DNA of 64,000 nt from the NCBI GenBank assembly GCA_014898425.1, contig RCSZ01000006.1:2418001-2482000 (forward strand), in the 5' to 3' direction. Shown here piece after piece: positions 12,816-23,633 of the stretch (position 1 is its first letter; every line of letters starts with the position of its first letter). The position numbers and the translations under genes are program-made. Source of the stretch: Botryotinia globosa (taxonomy: Eukaryota; Ascomycota; Leotiomycetes; Helotiales; Sclerotiniaceae). Under the pieces are notes generated by a model that was given only the letters and a program-made list of their open reading frames with translations, searched no databases and was not told the DNA's origin.

Positions 12816-14282
12816 ATGACTCTCGTGAAGGTCCCGTTTACTCCAGAGCCTTATCCTCCGGGGTCCTCGGAAAGGCTTGAAGATATTACTCAGGAAAGTA
12901 GTCATGGCTGGACACCTTTATTTCAGCATAAATGTTCATTTCCACCGGAGATCTTTTCGCAAGTCATGCTGAATTTAATTCGAAATCCAAATATCAATTC
13001 TAGTCATCTGTTTCGAGCCGATGTTTCGTTAGAGCAGCCATTTAATGAAAATTTCCAGAATGATACTACAATTCCTGCGAGGATTATTCAGTTCCACGAT
13101 TATACTCTACAGAAAGTTATGGTAAGAACTATGATACCTAGAAACATCTTAAAAGATGGGCCACTCGATCAAACATGTCTTTTCTTCGCGAATACTACAG
13201 ATACTGGGGAAGTTCAGTCTCTGGTTGTTTATCTCCCTCATATATCATCGCCTCATGAATCACCATTTTATCACCCTGGAGTCTACGGAATTGCTTTCCA
13301 GCATATATTCAATCCTGAGACACAGGATGCAACTATTGCAATACACTATGCATTCTTCGACTCCGAACCTCGTACTCAGAAACTTGAAAGAACAGCTGAA
13401 CATTTACTAGCTGCTCTATACAAGCACGGGCAAGGAACTGCTGCAGGATATGTCAAAAAAGTCCACCATGACACCATCATACCTCAAGCTACTGTTCAAA
13501 ACACTTATGCTCGTCTCAAGGCCAAATATGCAAAGACTTTGATTGAGAATTGGGCCGAAGCCACAGATCCCGAAAAGCATGTTTTCGAGGATCTGAACAT
13601 TGCAGCATTTCTCATTGAACTTTGGGCCGATACTTATAAAGATACCAATTTTCCAGGTTATGTTGACATTGGATGTGGAAATGGACTTCTTGTTCATATT
13701 TTATCCGAAGAAGGTTACAAAGGATGGGGATTTGATGCAAGAGAAAGGAAATCATGGAGTGTGTTCGGGCCAAAAACACGAGAGAAGTTACAAGAACTTG
13801 TTCTGATACCTTCAATTCTATATTCAGAGTCAAATGAAAATGAAACCTCGGGACCTGATGTCCATGACGGAAATTTCCCCAAAGGAACATTCATTATCTC
13901 AAATCACGCTGATGAGCTAACTCCATGGACACCTATCCTTGCAAACATTTCTCAATCACCATTTATGATGATTCCATGTTGTAGTCATGCTCTCAGTGGT
14001 GCAAGATGTCGGGCGCCACCACCCAAAGGATCTGGAGGTACACCCTCGGCATACGCTTCTCTTGTTGCATGGGTCGCGGGACTCGCTGAAGGATGTGGAT
14101 GGGAAGTGGAAAAGGAGTGGCTACGAATACCGAGTACAAGAAATGCGGCTCTAATCGGACGACGAAGAAAACTAAATTACGAAGACATCGACGTACGAGA
14201 GTTTGTTGATGTAAATGGTGGAGCCGCAGGCTGGAAGGAGAACGCATTAAAGTTGGTGACGGGAAAGACAAAGAATCATTGA
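12816..14282 (+). CDS. TRM44: tRNA (uracil-44-2'-O-)-methyltransferase
   Basis: Single exon, 488 residues. Trm44 methylates the ribose of U44 in tRNA-Ser, using S-adenosylmethionine, in the cytoplasm. A Rossmann-type SAM site reads VDIGCGNGLLVHIL near residues 283-296, followed by GYKGWGFDARERKSW. Further on, FIISNHADELTPW (about residues 364-376) and MMIPCCSHAL (about 384-393) are the hallmarks of this family. The start at 12816 is the first ATG after an A/C-rich leader and gives a normal N-terminus. No intron is needed and nothing is missing. The next stretch downstream (14283-16093) holds no clear gene. Confidence 0.93.
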   Translation: MTLVKVPFTPEPYPPGSSERLEDITQESSHGWTPLFQHKCSFPPEIFSQVMLNLIRNPNINSSHLFRADVSLEQPFNENFQNDTTIPARIIQFHDYTLQKVMVRTMIPRNILKDGPLDQTCLFFANTTDTGEVQSLVVYLPHISSPHESPFYHPGVYGIAFQHIFNPETQDATIAIHYAFFDSEPRTQKLERTAEHLLAALYKHGQGTAAGYVKKVHHDTIIPQATVQNTYARLKAKYAKTLIENWAEATDPEKHVFEDLNIAAFLIELWADTYKDTNFPGYVDIGCGNGLLVHILSEEGYKGWGFDARERKSWSVFGPKTREKLQELVLIPSILYSESNENETSGPDVHDGNFPKGTFIISNHADELTPWTPILANISQSPFMMIPCCSHALSGARCRAPPPKGSGGTPSAYASLVAWVAGLAEGCGWEVEKEWLRIPSTRNAALIGRRRKLNYEDIDVREFVDVNGGAAGWKENALKLVTGKTKNH

Positions 14283-16093
14283 AGGTCATTTATGACATTT
14301 ATTTTATTATACATCAATTCTTCCAAGCAGCACACCACACACAGACGGACTTCAAGTAACACATAGAAAGTACAACAAAAGATGCCGTTGATATGTGACA
14401 CCATTTTTCTCTTGAGAATACTCAGAGGGACCCAACGTCATCTCGCCACCCCTGGAAATGCTGGTACATATGCCCCTACATCCTGGCCCTTCGTCCTGAA
14501 ACTGAAAATTCTACGGGTGACAAGGTCCTGCCAGGTGCGTAACCAATGTGGCCCTATTTCCAAAGTTCTTCTTTATAAGTGCTCGCTAATTATGAGGTCA
14601 TTCTATCGTTCCGAGGAACGCCATGAGATGCTGATATATATATGCCCACATCTCCAAAATCAATCTCGTGAATGTCGTAAAGTACGAAGGTTGCGAGGTG
14701 GAGGTGAAATATGGAGGAATGCGTACGGGTGAAAGACTCGGATTGGAATAGGAAATGAGGGACGCTGGGTTTTTGGCTGCATCGAAATTGTCTCATTTTC
14801 CCTATCGAAATCAATGCCAACGTATCAAACCCCACCATCTTTCATCGGTGCTGTTATTATAAATAGTCCACCAATTCTTTTTTCTCTACTGCCTGATTAT
14901 AATTTTGAACATAACTTTCTACCTCTGTGTTGTATCCTACATACTCTTCCTGCTTCCCAATGTAGCACCAACAACCCCCTGTTCTAGTTCCCTTCAGATT
15001 CTGTTCTTGATACCTAGTCAATTCTAACTTCGTGATCTTGCAGTAGTCGAGATATCGTCTACGACAGAGAATACAGACCCTAGCTCGAACCCAGAAATGG
15101 ACGGGATGCACCACCCTCATATAACATCTTTTCCACTCAAGCCGAGAAAGCAACACCTCATTTTTACGGGCAAAACGAAGGGAGTCATTCAATTTAAGAC
15201 ACCTATCTATCACGTGTATTGGCCCAACTCAAACTCCATAGCCATAAGGCAGTGCAAACAGTCACAGCAAATATAATCTTCACCATCTAAAGTTTCTTGC
15301 CTTTTGAATCCAAGATGTTCATCTTTCCGCGCGTCGTCCAATCTATATAGTTTCAATACTCAAAAACTGTGTCTGATTAATAATCATCGGACCCATTTTA
15401 ACTACCCTAAACGAATTTAACAATGACAAGCTATCTGAGGTCCTGAACGAGAAAGAGGAATGGTCTTCACTTGCTGGTGGCATACCGTTCAATCACAACT
15501 TTACAAAGAAGGCACGAGAAGAGGACTTCTATACTCATGAACTTACTAGCTACTCTGTTTGAAGATTCCTGCTGAGTATGCCGAAACAACACAGAGAGCG
15601 ATTCAGAAGCTGAAGGCTTTTTTTGTAAAATGTGGTGATAGTGAGCTAGCACAATTTCAAAGAAAGCAGTAGACCGTTGTATTCTCAAAACATCATGAGA
15701 TCTTCCGATGTAAACTGGTTGTATTGAATGTTCTTTTGATTGTCTCTTTGATATAATGAACCCCTTTGAGGGCATGATAATATAAGGTGGTGAAAGATAG
15801 ACTAAGATCTCTGGTGCAATCAAGGAGAGAAAACGAAAGGAGTAAAGAGGGGAGTATTGTGTCTCTTGAACATGGCCTTTTGCCCATCAATAAAGGAGGT
15901 TCGATTGTAGGTCCTTCTTCTCATTAGCAGACGTGTATAAATCAGCCTATCACTAGACCCCCCCTCTGCCATTTTGTCAATCTAATAATTCAAACCCATC
16001 GACTCTACCTCCGATATCTGGTCGTATCACTCTACAGTCTATCCAGCCCTACGGCTTATCCCCCACCGGCGACCATTCCACTCTCCAAGCAGC
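14283..16093. other. intergenic region with one weak candidate ORF
   Basis: No recognised gene. The best open frame is 14857..15213 on the minus strand (118 residues), with a basic, Cys-containing centre (VCILCRRRYLDYCK). I know no family for it. Frames at 14382..14732 (+), 15467..15823 (-) and 15693..15890 (-) overlap one another or look like chance. A TATA-like TATAAAT near 15938 and a C/T-rich stretch near 15958-15975 precede the hypothetical gene at 16094. Confidence 0.35.
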
Positions 16094-16714
16094 ATGCCCT
16101 CACCTACCCAGCTCCTCTCCCGCTACCCCAATATCATCCGCAACACCCATAAGGTCCTCACCTGTTTCTCCCTCATCCTCAGTCTAAACAGTACTTATCA
16201 AGTATGCGCCATGAAGAAACGCACCAAGAAGAAAGAAGGAGAGATCGGCAATATGAGGAGCACTAATAATTTGACGAAGGACTGCACGTGTAAAGCTGCA
16301 TTAGGGCCGGGGCTGTTTGGAGGGAGTGATGTGAGGGGGGACACATGTTTTGTGGTGATCGGAGATGAGCGAGAGAAAGATGGGGAATCGAGAGAGAGAG
16401 AACAATTGGGCAACATGGGAAGGAGAGAAACGACCTGGCAGGAGAGGATGGGTGAGTTGAGCCTTGGAGCTAGAGGTAAGAAAAATAGAAAGGAAGAGGG
16501 GGGGAAGAAGTCGGAACAAGATCCGGCAGATATAAGACCGATTCAAGTAGGTGATGGTCCGGGTCCAACGACGACAAGTATCGCGGAAGCGAGTAGCAAG
16601 GTATCAGATGGATCTGAAGATGTCAAAACTCAAAGTGGCGATCAGAAGAATGGGAAGATGAGAAAAGAGGACAGGAGCAATGAAGCAAGTGAAAATGTGA
16701 AGAGCGTAGACTAA
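16094..16714 (+). CDS. hypothetical charged, disordered protein
   Basis: 206 residues, family not recognised. The first 40 residues include a mildly hydrophobic segment (VLTCFSLILSLNSTY). From about residue 41 on the sequence is Lys/Glu/Arg/Gly-rich and looks disordered, with repeated acidic-basic runs (GKKNRKEEGGKKSEQD). It has a TATA-like box and a pyrimidine-rich leader upstream, so it may be a real transcript. A splice within the first 40 codons (a GTATGC follows ACTTATCAA near 16202) cannot be excluded and would change the tail. The alternative is a chance ORF in purine-rich DNA. Confidence 0.4.
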   Translation: MPSPTQLLSRYPNIIRNTHKVLTCFSLILSLNSTYQVCAMKKRTKKKEGEIGNMRSTNNLTKDCTCKAALGPGLFGGSDVRGDTCFVVIGDEREKDGESREREQLGNMGRRETTWQERMGELSLGARGKKNRKEEGGKKSEQDPADIRPIQVGDGPGPTTTSIAEASSKVSDGSEDVKTQSGDQKNGKMRKEDRSNEASENVKSVD

Positions 16715-17260
16715 GCAGGAGACTTAGAAGGTATTGAGAAGGGGCACTATTCAGTCATTGCTGGCGCAGATTAATAGCTAAAATCGAATGGGATCTTGTT
16801 GATTTTACAACCACAGGTTTCTGCATGGTAATATGAGAGAAATTTGATGATCGTTTCCTTGAAACAGCGTCGCACGGCTCAGAAGGTGACTCAGGTACCT
16901 TGAAGAAACATCAAAGATTGTAAAGTATCACCTATTCAAAACCACACGTGCCTACTCCGTCGAGTCGCCTGGATGTGATTTGTTGACCCGAAGGAAAAGT
17001 GAGATTCTGTCATTCATCATATGAATACGCTAGAATCTTGACGCTTTTGGTCCCATAAGGAAGATATTGTAATATAGAAGGACTTAATGTGTAGTATGAT
17101 TTTGTACAGCTAAGCAACCTTCGGACTACCTGAAACTTTATATTCATGCAGCGAGATACGATAACATAGCCAAAGAGAGGATTATGATCATTCCCATATC
17201 AATGCTGTCACCAGTCCTCTAATATCATTCCTAATCGACTTTGCCTTGCGCGCGGGAAAT
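16715..17260. other. intergenic, 3' ends of two converging genes
   Basis: About 545 bp between the hypothetical plus-strand gene and EGD1 on the minus strand. No ORF, RNA gene or repeat was noticed. It probably holds both 3' UTRs. Confidence 0.5.
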
Positions 17261-18073
17261 TTATTCGACCTTGTCCTCGAAGTTCTCACCCTCGACCAAC
17301 TCTGGGATATCATCGTCATCCTCATCATCGTCCTTCTTGTCTTCACCACCCTCGGCCTTTTGCATGGATTGGTAGCTCTCGGCAAGCTTGCGGAGGGAAG
17401 CAAGGGAATCTGGGCCGAGTTGGTTGAGGATACCTGGGACGAGCTCGGTGAGCTCCTTGTCTTCGCCGTTACCGTAGATGGCGAAGGTGTTGGATGGAAC
17501 AGCAGCGTGAACTAATCAATGAAAGGTTAGTATAATTCCACGAGCTCGTGTTGTGAGGTGGAAGTACCCTTTGGTGCAGCGAAGTGGATAACATTTCCGT
17601 CGGACTTGAACATGTTTACCTCCTCGATAGCTTGGATAGGTTGGACGTTAAGCTTCTTGAGGGAGGTCTGTAACTTCTTGTCGTCCATTCCGGTGCTCTT
17701 GTGAACATTCTTAACCTTTCTTCTTGGTGTACCTTTTCCACTATGTATCTGTTAGCTACCGATGCTACCCCGCTATGCGCTTTCCTCAGAGTCGTGGAGC
17801 TCGGAAATCGCGTTCGTAAATCATGAATCGCATGAGGACGAGGATTCTATCACATACCCTTCGGCCACATGTTAGCTTCTAATCGTTCAAATACCGGTAA
17901 GAATTGTATGGCACAGCCAGCTGGCATTCCAACCCCTCCATTCTTCAAAAATTCCCATCTCAAGCTCTTCAATCGTTCTGCCATTCGCGTCCTCTGCGGT
18001 ATCCGCCGGAGTTAAACTCACCAGTTCTGACACCACCTCTGGCCTGCATTCTCTTCAACTTTTCCATATCCAT
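17261..18073 (-). CDS. EGD1: nascent polypeptide-associated complex subunit beta
   Basis: Beta-NAC pairs with alpha-NAC at the ribosome exit tunnel and shields nascent chains. Best model: exons 18022..18073, 17858 (one base), 17568..17740 and 17261..17511, giving 158 residues ending in NFEDKVE. The N-terminus is [17 protein letters not shown], then the ribosome-binding basic motif [15 protein letters not shown]. The NAC domain follows ([19 protein letters not shown], then [23 protein letters not shown]) and an acidic tail. The three long exons sum to 476 bases, which cannot read through. Adding the single G at 17858 gives 477 and restores GG before KGT, as in other fungal beta-NACs. Both flanking introns have their own GT, CTAAC and AG signals. 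The gene identity is certain. The microexon is inferred from frame. Confidence 0.93.
17858..17858 (-). other. EGD1: predicted one-nucleotide exon of EGD1
   Basis: On the minus strand the order is: donor GTGAGT at 18021, branch-like GCTAAC at 17870-17875, acceptor GAAG ending at 17859, a single G at 17858, donor GTATGT starting at 17857, branch-like GCTAAC at 17750-17755, and acceptor CATAG ending at 17741. The intron lengths are 163 and 117 bases. No other GT/AG pair in the interval restores the beta-NAC frame without a stop. The evidence is frame and splice signals only; no transcript was examined. Confidence 0.65.
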
Positions 18074-18856
18074 GATTGCTATAGTTTGACCTTCGTCGAG
18101 AATTGAGGGGAAGTATTAAATGAGGAAGTGGAGGTTGTTCTGTGGCGAGTAAAAATCGTCAGTTAAAAATTCGAGGTATCTGTCCGGCAGAAATTTTCGC
18201 GTCGATTGGATGTATTTTTGATGTTATACGTACAGTTGTAAAGATTTGACTTTCCTATGTAATCAAACTCGTCGTCGTGTATTGAAGGACCTCTGCGCTC
18301 ATTGTGTGTGCCAAGAATTTCCATTTTTAAGCGAGCATTTGTGTGGGGAAATTTTAAAGTCTTATCAATCATCAGCTAAAATTAACAATCCAACATACAA
18401 TTTATCATAATAATAACAATGTTCAATTTACAGCACATACCAATTACTACTAGCCAAAATATACTTTTAAAAAAAATAATTCTCCCTCAATATTTTATTT
18501 TTATTTATTAAATATACTATTATAATATATTCATTAAAATTAATTAATTATAATAATATATTTAAAATTGATTTTTATTTATATAATTATAATAAAATTA
18601 TAAAAAAAGTTGTTAAAGGTGTTAGACCTATTAATATTATAATTAACTTTAGAATTTCTTATAAAATAATTTAATATATTAATAAAAAGATTATAATTAA
18701 AAAGTTTTAAAGAAAGTTATATATAAATTAAAATAAATATATTATATCTAAATATATATAGTTTTTTTAAAAATTGATTTATAAGAAGATTATTGAAATA
18801 TATGTTTTTGATTATAAAAGGAATATTTTTAAAAAGATTTTGATTAAATACAATAT

Positions 18857-19020
18857 TGTTGGAACACGTGACTGAGAACGTGTCGCGTTCTACCCCACAT
18901 ATATACTCCGTAGCTTAGCTATGCCTTATCTCAATATTCAGAATCTCTTCATTAATAAAATATATTTCATTGAATTCTAAATATCTAATATCTTAATCTT
19001 TTTTATAGTAATATTATAAC
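18857..19020. mobile_element. LTR-like fragment
   Basis: Begins TGTTGGAACACGTG, the type of start common in copia-like LTRs. It continues with a TATATA box and CTCCG at about 18900-18910 and decays into AT-rich sequence. I found no matching second copy nearby, so at most it is a RIPped solo LTR. Low confidence. Confidence 0.3.
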
Positions 19021-19866
19021 TTACTAATAATCGAAAAAAATTTCAGTTAATAAAGAATTGAGAGGAACAATTATTTTCTTAAAAATCTAAAAATATTTCG
19101 TTGTATTTTTGATATACAATTTAATTTGTTTGGTAAAAATACTTCAATAATATATATCACCCTTTTAATTATTATTTATTAAAAAACTAATTAAAGTATT
19201 CGAAAAAATTTAATCAATAATATTATGTAAATCAACATTCAAATTAATTAAATATATAATTATTGTGATATTCAATTAAAAAGAATTATTTTCAAATCAA
19301 CTAAATTATTTTCAATTATTTCAAAATATTATAATTAATAATGAAAATAATATCAATTGAATTATTTTATTAAACTAAATATATTAATAATTTTTCAATA
19401 ACATTCATAACATTGGAATCATATTATTAATAATAATTAAATTATTTTTTAATTTGAAATCCAAAATACCTTAAATTTAAAACATTTGATTTCAAAATCT
19501 TAATTATATAACATTCAATCTTTTTGAAATCAACAACTTCAATCTTTTAAAAAGAATTAAAATTTATAATAAGAATTAAATCAATTAGAAGATTTTTAAA
19601 ATATATATATTATTATTAGAAATAATAGTAATAATAGATTCCAAAAAGGATAAATACTTAATTTAATAAAATATTGATTTTCAAAAATATATATTTTTGA
19701 TGTATATATATATAATTAAATAAAACTATTATAATAAAAAATCTATTAAAATGATAAAAAAATCTATTTATTTATATTAGATCTATATTAAATTAATACA
19801 ATTATTGAATAATTTATAATCTATAATTGAAAAATCGAAAAATAACAAATTATTGGTTTTTGTCAC

Positions 19867-19929
19867 GTGCATGGAACCAATTCACATGGAACCAATAGAA
19901 GTCATAAGCTTTACCACTACGCCACGCAC
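19867..19929 (-). other. tRNA-like sequence (possible SINE head or tRNA relic)
   Basis: On the minus strand, GTGCGTG at the 5' side can pair with CATGCAC at the 3' side as a 7-bp acceptor-like stem with one G-T pair. A box-like GGCGTAGTGGTAAAGC follows the first strand, similar to the D-arm of a fungal tRNA. The rest is too short (63 nt), and the GGTTCCATG near the 3' end only weakly resembles a B box. It is not a functional tRNA gene by eye. Confidence 0.25.
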
Positions 19930-21116
19930 GCAATCTGGTCAAAAGGCACAGTATCAGGGATTGAAGTCCTGACAGCTTATTACTATATATATATCCTAAC
20001 AGTTTTCATATCAAAATCGAAATCAAATAGTTTCAGATTCTACAATAATAATTCTTTATAAAGCCCCTATCTCGAAATCAAGGCCAAAAAAATTATGTAA
20101 TCATTGTATAGTCTGAGGATGAGATAAGCTATGCCCCCTTCTACGAAGGGGGCAGATAGAAATATAATACGATTGAACCTAATATAATTCATTAATAAGT
20201 CAATCCAACAAATATAATCAATTAGAAAACTAAAAAATAATTTGAATTTATTAAAAAAAAATAGTATTAAAGAATTAGCTTAATATTTAAATTATAGAGA
20301 GTAAATAATAAAGAAGTAATAGTTGGTCTTTTGATTAAACAAATACTTTGTAAATCAAAAGAAAAAAATCAAAAATAGATCTTCTATTTTTCTAAATAGG
20401 AATAAAAAGGGAAATAATTTAAATCTATTTTATAAATAAAAAATAAAGATTATAATTTAAAAAGACTTTTGTAATATGAAAATAAACAGGCTTTGTATTA
20501 TGAATAGAGTTTTCAAAAATAAAAATATAATATTAACTTTTATTTTAAAATCTTTAATAAGAAATTAATTTCTATTTGAAAAGAATTAGATAAAAGATAT
20601 TAATTTATATAGAATAATCTCTTTATATATTGAATTAATAAAATATCAGAACAATTAAAAATTACAAGTTTCTTTAATGATTTTTAATATTTTTATAATT
20701 CTAATTTTAATTTTATAGAGTATATCTAATATTATCTAAAAATATATATTTTCAAGATATTTTTTGATATTGTATAAAATAAAAATAAATGGAATATACT
20801 AAATAAAAGTTAAAGAGTATAATATAAATAGTTTGAGGTATATTCAATAATAATTTATTTATAAAATTAAAAGTTAGTATAAAAAATAAAATAGAGATTT
20901 ATATTAAAATAAATAACTAATATATTAAATATTAAATAATCAGATTTAATTATTATTATAATTCTTTTTATTAATAATATATATATATATCAAAAGATTG
21001 TTTTAATTTTGAATTAAAATATTAAAATATTAATTTAATAATAAGAATTGTATTAATGGTGGTTAATAATAAAATCTAAGTAAAATCTGATGAGTTGATA
21101 GGAGTTCATTAGTACT

Positions 21117-21890
21117 ATAAGTCGACTACTCTATTTTCGAGAAACTCCTCTTTTCGTCTACTCTTTTATATCAAAAATCACTTTTTGGTTTACTAATATC
21201 TTTCTTAATATAGAGTATAATTTAATAACAATTTTTATTTATATAATTCAAACTACTTTATATTTATATTAAAGTTTTTAGATTCTTAGGATTTTTTTGA
21301 ATCGAGATTTAAAATTTCACAATATTAATTTTTGAATTTATATAGAAATTATATATAAATTTCAAACTTTTATATAATCTTTAATAACTTTTTAACAATA
21401 ATTATCGAAAGAAAATTATATATCTTTTTAAAAGATTCAAAAAATGAATAAATATAAAGATATAATATATAATAGGTTTAAAATAATATAAACAATTCTT
21501 ACAATTTTGAAGGTATTCTTTTAGATATTTATTTATATATAAAGAATTTTCTATTTCTTTTAAAATCTTAGAAATTTATAATAAAATTTTATAATCTATT
21601 TTTAACTATTTTTCTTAAAAGTTATTATAGATTTTATAAAAAATTTAATTTGTATATAATTTCTATACAAACTGAAAATCGATATTTTAAAGCTTTAGAA
21701 ATCAATCTATAAAAATCTTCAAAATCTAAAAATTTCAAAATAAACTTAAAATAATTCTAATTATATATATATATTTTAATTAAATTGTAATCAATATTAA
21801 TAGAAATATTAATAAACCAAAAAAGTGATTTTTGGTATAAAAGGATAGCCCAAAAGAGGAGTGGCCCGAAAGTAGGGTGGTCGACTTAAT
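21117..21890. mobile_element. 774-bp near-palindromic (foldback-type) element, RIPped
   Basis: The ends are inverted copies: ATAAGTCGACTACTCTATTT at 21117 and, read on the minus strand from 21890, ATTAAGTCGACCACCCTACTTT. The similarity continues inward for much of each arm (CTCCTCTTTT, ATCAAAAATCACTTTTTGGTTTA, later TTTTTAGATT and TATAGAAATTATATA). Differences between the arms are mostly C-to-T or G-to-A, and the right arm keeps more GC, as expected for unequal RIP. No coding capacity. Confidence 0.65.
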
Positions 21891-22460
21891 GCAAATGAAG
21901 AGGAGATGGTGAATAACTATGTGCGAGGAAAAGAAACTTGTAGTCTCGATCTGTTATATAGAGTGAAGTCATGGCATTTTCACATATTGCCTATCAGATC
22001 GGTCTATGAATACTTACTACTAGAAACGATAAGACATTATAGTCTAGAACATTCGTATATGAAGGTTGGAAGGGTAAGTATTATTAATCACATTAAAAAA
22101 CTATCTTATTTTTCTCTACTTTTAAACTTTAGATTAATTAAATTACAATATTGATTGAATATTTATATAATGAAATTTATATAATAAAAGTATTATCAAA
22201 AATCATATTTTATTCAAAATCATTAAATTTTTAATCGATTTTGATTCTAAAATTTATTTAAAACTTATTTAGAATTTATAGAGAATTTCAAATCCTTTAA
22301 ATATTAGAAAATTAATAAAATCGATAAAAAGTAAATAAAAGTTTTGAATATTGAGTTTTGAAAGGGAATAATTCAATATCTATTCAAATAGTTTAAAACA
22401 ATAATAAAATCTCTAAAAACAGTAAGATTTCATTAAAAGTGGGTTTTACAAGACTTACCC

Positions 22461-23633
22461 TTTCAACCTTTGTAGGTGGTGAGTGCTCTTATACGCCAAG
22501 GAAGGTATAGTAAGCATATCACTAAGTGGTTCTCGAAGAAGTCATTGCTATCTATACTTTGACACAAAATCGGCAGATGAATAAATAAATCAATAGGTAT
22601 CATTCTATATATGATTGCTCTGAGGTAACTCATTACCACCCTTTTTTCCGATCTTCCCACAATGGAAGCGAGACATTGAGAACTCATATGTCCCTCACAT
22701 ATACAATCTTCTCCTGTATTCTTAGCATTAAGCACATTGCGTTGCTCTCCTACTGCTACCTTAAACTTGAGGCGGATCATACAAAGGCAGCTGGTGCGCA
22801 ATGGACGATCACGTGCCCGCATTAAAGAGTTCACGTGAGGAAGTCTCACGTGAACCCATTTTTGGGTCGAACTCTGTAGGTAGCCAACCTGCTTGACTCT
22901 TTCCTCAGTCAGTCATCCATGGGGTCTTCGTTTTGTGTTCGGCGACCCTACGAGCAAATTGAGTCTCAGGAATGCTTCGAATCAAACAAATTGGCATTGC
23001 AACAACACAGATGGAGATGCTCCGGAGCCCATCACCCGTCACATATCGTAGGGAAGAGGCATGGCTTGAATCTCATGAAGGGATAAACAAGTATGCGCCT
23101 GAGCTTGATAAATAATTACGGTAAGACGAAAGTTGCTTCGAGTCCTTCTGAAATCTGGTTGAGGATAGGTTCGTGATTCGTCCTCGAAAGCACAAAAGTT
23201 TATCTTGTGAGTTCTTTGTCTTGAGAATTCGCTATGATTTCCTAGATGTTTCTTGGATTTCATAGAAGTTTTTTTGTTAATTATACCTCGTCATTTCTCG
23301 TCAATTTGTAGAATCTCCTGAACGGATGCAGTACAATCAAATCACTTCTGCCACTAATATGGTGCCTCCCCTATTTGGAGAAATTGCTAAATGTACAATT
23401 GTCCCATACCTCGCACTACATAAAGACACAAGGAAGTAACCTGTTTCTGCTCTTCGACTTCAATTTCGACAATTAGCCACCTGAAACCGAGCCTTCTCGC
23501 ATCTCCGACCATGGAAACTGAGGCAGACCACGCTCAAGTCACCAAGACTCAGCATGCAGATCTTGCAAGAAAGTAAAAGCTGCATGGACCGAACATCGAA
23601 CAGATTTGGCGAAGCTTTGAGTAGAGTCAGTGG
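22461..23633. other. intergenic, with a CACGTG hairpin
   Basis: Normal-composition DNA after the AT block. A 128-residue minus-strand frame at 22463..22849 has no recognisable motif. A perfect 10-bp inverted repeat centred on CACGTG lies at 22830-22854. A short frame starting at 23512 (METEADHAQVTKTQ) stops after 21 codons and may be a remnant of the 5' end of the broken gene that follows. Confidence 0.4.

Larger units (their letters stand above)
18380..22460. repeat. AT-rich RIP-like block with degraded mobile-element fragments
   Basis: About 4 kb made almost wholly of A and T with stops in every frame, interrupted by short patches of normal composition (18857-18925, 19860-20000, 20100-20160, 21090-21190, 21830-22090). 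This fits repeats mutated by RIP, which changes C to T and leaves islands where the original sequence survived. A perfect GC hairpin, GCCCCCTTCTACGAAGGGGGC, lies at about 20131-20151. No intact transposase or reverse transcriptase can be read. Confidence 0.75.

Noticed and set aside
16198..16546. Minus-strand ORFs opposite the charged hypothetical protein
   Set aside because: Leu/Ser/Pro-rich frames opposite a purine-rich coding strand are typical antisense artefacts.
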